Assembly (NCBI GenBank): GCA_902769805.1
Contig: CACXQL010000005.1
Span: forward strand, 1-64,000
Direction: 5' to 3'
Length of the DNA: 64,000 nucleotides
Source of the DNA: an uncultured Prevotellaceae bacterium
GTDB taxonomy: Bacteria; Bacteroidota; Bacteroidia; Bacteroidales; Bacteroidaceae
In this document: positions 62,321 through 64,000 of the stretch, one piece after another
Layout: each line of letters starts with the position of its first letter
Numbering within the stretch: position 1 is the stretch's first letter
The notes under the pieces: generated by a model
What the model was told of the DNA's origin: nothing
The model's database searches: none
What the model saw: only the letters and a program-made list of their open reading frames with translations
Made by a program: the position numbers and the translations under genes

Positions 62321-62432
62321 ATTGAGAATTGAAAATTGAAAGTTTCGATTAAGCGAGAGCAGAGCCATGTTTACATGAGCTATGCCGAGCGTGAGAAACT
62401 TCGACGAAGTCAAAATTGAAAATTGAGGATTG
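62320..62432. repeat. REP-like element, copy 2
   Basis: AATTGAG/AATTGAA heptamers (62320-62340), the 63-nt core (62341-62403) identical to 54735-54797, then AATTGAA/GATTGAG heptamers. It starts on the last base of the MFS gene stop codon. Confidence 0.9.
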
Positions 62433-62439
62433 AGAACCG

Positions 62440-63543
62440 ATGATGAGAAATATCTTTGTTGTATTAGGGTGCTGTCTCATAAGCCTCACTATACAGGCAC
62501 AGAGTAAGGCTGACCAGGTGAAGCATATCCGTCTGGTGTATGCCGAGGCAAAACAGAAAGTTGCTGACAACGGCAAGGACGGCAAAGCTCCCATCGACAT
62601 GCACATCCTTGTGAATGACGGGACGGTAGTGGATGAGGACTTCGAACTCGACAACGTAACAAGCCTGTATTACTATTTCGACAAGATGAAGAAGGATCCT
62701 AACACAGACTTGTTGGACAGTGTAAAATGTTACCTCATCATTGAAGACTATACATCGCACGGACATACCCGTTACCGTGAGTTCCTCTTCGACCCAGACA
62801 AGGGACACCTCCTATTCGCCTTCATGAAAGGAGAGACGGATGCTGGTTTCATCGTGGAGACTCGCTTTTACTATGATGCCAAGGGTAACCTCATCGACCA
62901 GATACACAAGACAGGCAACGAAGGACTCGGTGTCTCTGAGGTAGAACCTGACAGTCATAGCTGGAACGATGCCGAGGGTGAGAAGAAGACAGGCGATTAT
63001 TTCTTGGATGTCTTCAATGGCATCCTGTTTCCCAACAGCGACTTCTCTGCCGCTTCTGAGCGTAGCGGTAAGGCAACGCCCAAGGCTGAGCGCATGAAGT
63101 TCATCCGTGAGACCTACGCCCAGGCAAAGCAGAAAATTGAGTTGGACAAGCAGGCAGGACTGCCTCGTAATATCCAGGTCACCATCCACGACCAACGTTT
63201 TGAGGTTAGTCCACCCGTCACCAGGGAGATCAACTACTATTTCGAGGATGTGATGGGACAGGACACTTCTGAGAAGCACTGCTACTTCGTCTCCGACCAT
63301 ACATCGTTTATGGGTTTCGACCGTTACTGCGAATACCTCTTCGATACCAAGAGCCACGACCTCATCTTCTCCTATGACCGTGGTCGTGAGGAGGATGAAG
63401 AGCGTGAGTGGCGTTACTATTTCAATGAGAACCGCAAGTGCATCGAGGCAAAGAGTGAAGCTGAGGAGATCGGTGACGGACTCTCAGAAAAAATGGCTGC
63501 CAAGGATTATGTAGACACCTTCCGAAAACTAATATGCGAATGA
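62440..63543 (+). CDS. Secreted protein with internal duplication, unknown function
   Basis: A 367-residue protein with a signal peptide (MMRNIFVVLGCCLISLTIQAQ). It contains two homologous halves: KADQVKHIRLVYAEAKQKV... YREFLFDPDKGHLLFAF in residues about 23-205 and KAERMKFIRETYAQAKQKIE... YCEYLFDTKSHDLIFSY in about 210-365. Each half has an initial helix and a beta-rich region, perhaps a lipocalin- or nuclear-transport-factor-like fold; I do not recognise the family. It is separated from the MFS gene by the REP-like element. Probably periplasmic or surface located. Confidence 0.75.
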   Translation: MMRNIFVVLGCCLISLTIQAQSKADQVKHIRLVYAEAKQKVADNGKDGKAPIDMHILVNDGTVVDEDFELDNVTSLYYYFDKMKKDPNTDLLDSVKCYLIIEDYTSHGHTRYREFLFDPDKGHLLFAFMKGETDAGFIVETRFYYDAKGNLIDQIHKTGNEGLGVSEVEPDSHSWNDAEGEKKTGDYFLDVFNGILFPNSDFSAASERSGKATPKAERMKFIRETYAQAKQKIELDKQAGLPRNIQVTIHDQRFEVSPPVTREINYYFEDVMGQDTSEKHCYFVSDHTSFMGFDRYCEYLFDTKSHDLIFSYDRGREEDEEREWRYYFNENRKCIEAKSEAEEIGDGLSEKMAAKDYVDTFRKLICE

Positions 63544-63568
63544 CGATGGAATTGAGAAATATCGTGGA

Positions 63569-64000
63569 CTATAGCTTAAACTGATATCCCAATGTCAGCC
63601 AAAGGGAGTTCAGCTTCCACGACTCATCCAACACCCCCATATTACAAAGATTGCTGATGCCGATATTATATCGAAGATCGGCGACAAAGCCGCGATAGGA
63701 ATAGGAAATGCCGGCAGGAATGGAGGCGTTCACCCTCTTGTAATTGTCCGTGTTCGTTTCCGTACTGCCAGAAGTGTGCTCACCCTTCAGCAGATATCCC
63801 ACCTGTATGCCAGCCTTCAAAGCAAGACCCGGTAATATGTTCGGCTCAATATAGAAATTCACCAATACGGGAACATTCAGGTAATATAACGATTGTGACA
63901 CCTTGCCGATATCTTTGATATCACCATAAGTATAGCCCTCCGTGGAGAAGAAAGCACCAGCGGAGACACCTATCTGCTGCCATACCTGATACTCTGCGTC
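63569..64000 (-). CDS. Outer-membrane beta-barrel protein (PorT-like), N-terminus beyond window
   Basis: The frame stays open from the stop at 63569 to the window end, so only the C-terminal 143 residues are seen. GVSAGAFFSTEGYTYGDI, YYLNVPVLVNFYIEPN, LALKAGIQVGYLL and YNIGISNLCN are alternating strands; the protein ends LWLTLGYQFKL, with the aromatic close of a barrel. This is the PorT/OMP_b-brl family pattern common in Bacteroidetes. Role unknown. Confidence 0.82.
   Translation of the reverse strand, partial: DAEYQVWQQIGVSAGAFFSTEGYTYGDIKDIGKVSQSLYYLNVPVLVNFYIEPNILPGLALKAGIQVGYLLKGEHTSGSTETNTDNYKRVNASIPAGISYSYRGFVADLRYNIGISNLCNMGVLDESWKLNSLWLTLGYQFKL

Overview
The window is a Bacteroidales chromosome segment, most likely Prevotella or a close relative. 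The evidence is the promoter grammar (TTTG, about 20 nt, then TAnnTTTG upstream of many genes), the near absence of Shine-Dalgarno sites on ordinary genes, and Bacteroidetes-specific families: smalltalk peptide, HU-like proteins with long tails, DUF4248, DUF3078, DUF1573 and BspA-type leucine-rich repeats. No rRNA, tRNA, CRISPR array or transposase was found. The genus is inferred from gene style, not from a marker-gene comparison.

Layout. (1) 2-865: 3' part of a GT4 glycosyltransferase. (2) 954-12341: a giant secreted surface protein with an N-terminal BspA-type LRR domain, seven units of about 490 residues and a C-terminal sorting-like tail. Two short deletions split it into three reading frames, and both fall exactly at the 3' end of the same identical repeat. 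(3) 12395-16779: a minus-strand cassette (AAA ATPase, toprim-like protein, DUF4248, HU-like protein, smalltalk peptide, amidase). It is interrupted by an opposite-strand four-helix-bundle gene that sits tightly between two tandem 9-mer arrays. (4) 17279-40367: a surface polysaccharide locus with nine glycosyltransferases, six O-acyltransferases, an SGNH esterase, an alpha/beta hydrolase, UDP-galactopyranose mutase, a UDP-glucuronate epimerase and a UbiA-type phosphoribosyl-polyprenyl synthase. No flippase, polymerase or priming transferase is visible, so the locus probably extends past the left edge. (5) 40350-46748: a small unknown protein, a winged-helix protein with a histone-like tail, the operon uxuA-uxuB-aspS, and an HU-like protein. 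(6) 46935-52624: an envelope set (OmpA-like, WG-repeat, Met/Lys-rich secreted protein, DUF1573, DUF3078). (7) 52821-64000: yidC, DUF1846, a TPR/SpoIIE-phosphatase lipoprotein, an S9 peptidase paired with an MFS carrier, a secreted protein with an internal duplication, and a partial beta-barrel protein.

How the genes work together. Glf and the epimerase supply UDP-galactofuranose and probably UDP-galacturonate. The glycosyltransferases assemble the glycan. The acyltransferases and esterases set its O-acylation. uxuA/uxuB belong to hexuronate catabolism. The S9 peptidase and the carrier beside it look like a peptide scavenging pair.

Two layers are not explained by genes. The first is a family of heptameric tandem repeats, found between genes (often starting at the last base of a stop codon or next to a promoter) and also in frame inside polysaccharide genes. 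The second is the 9-mer array pair around the four-helix-bundle gene. That gene and its arrays are my best candidate for an undescribed element.
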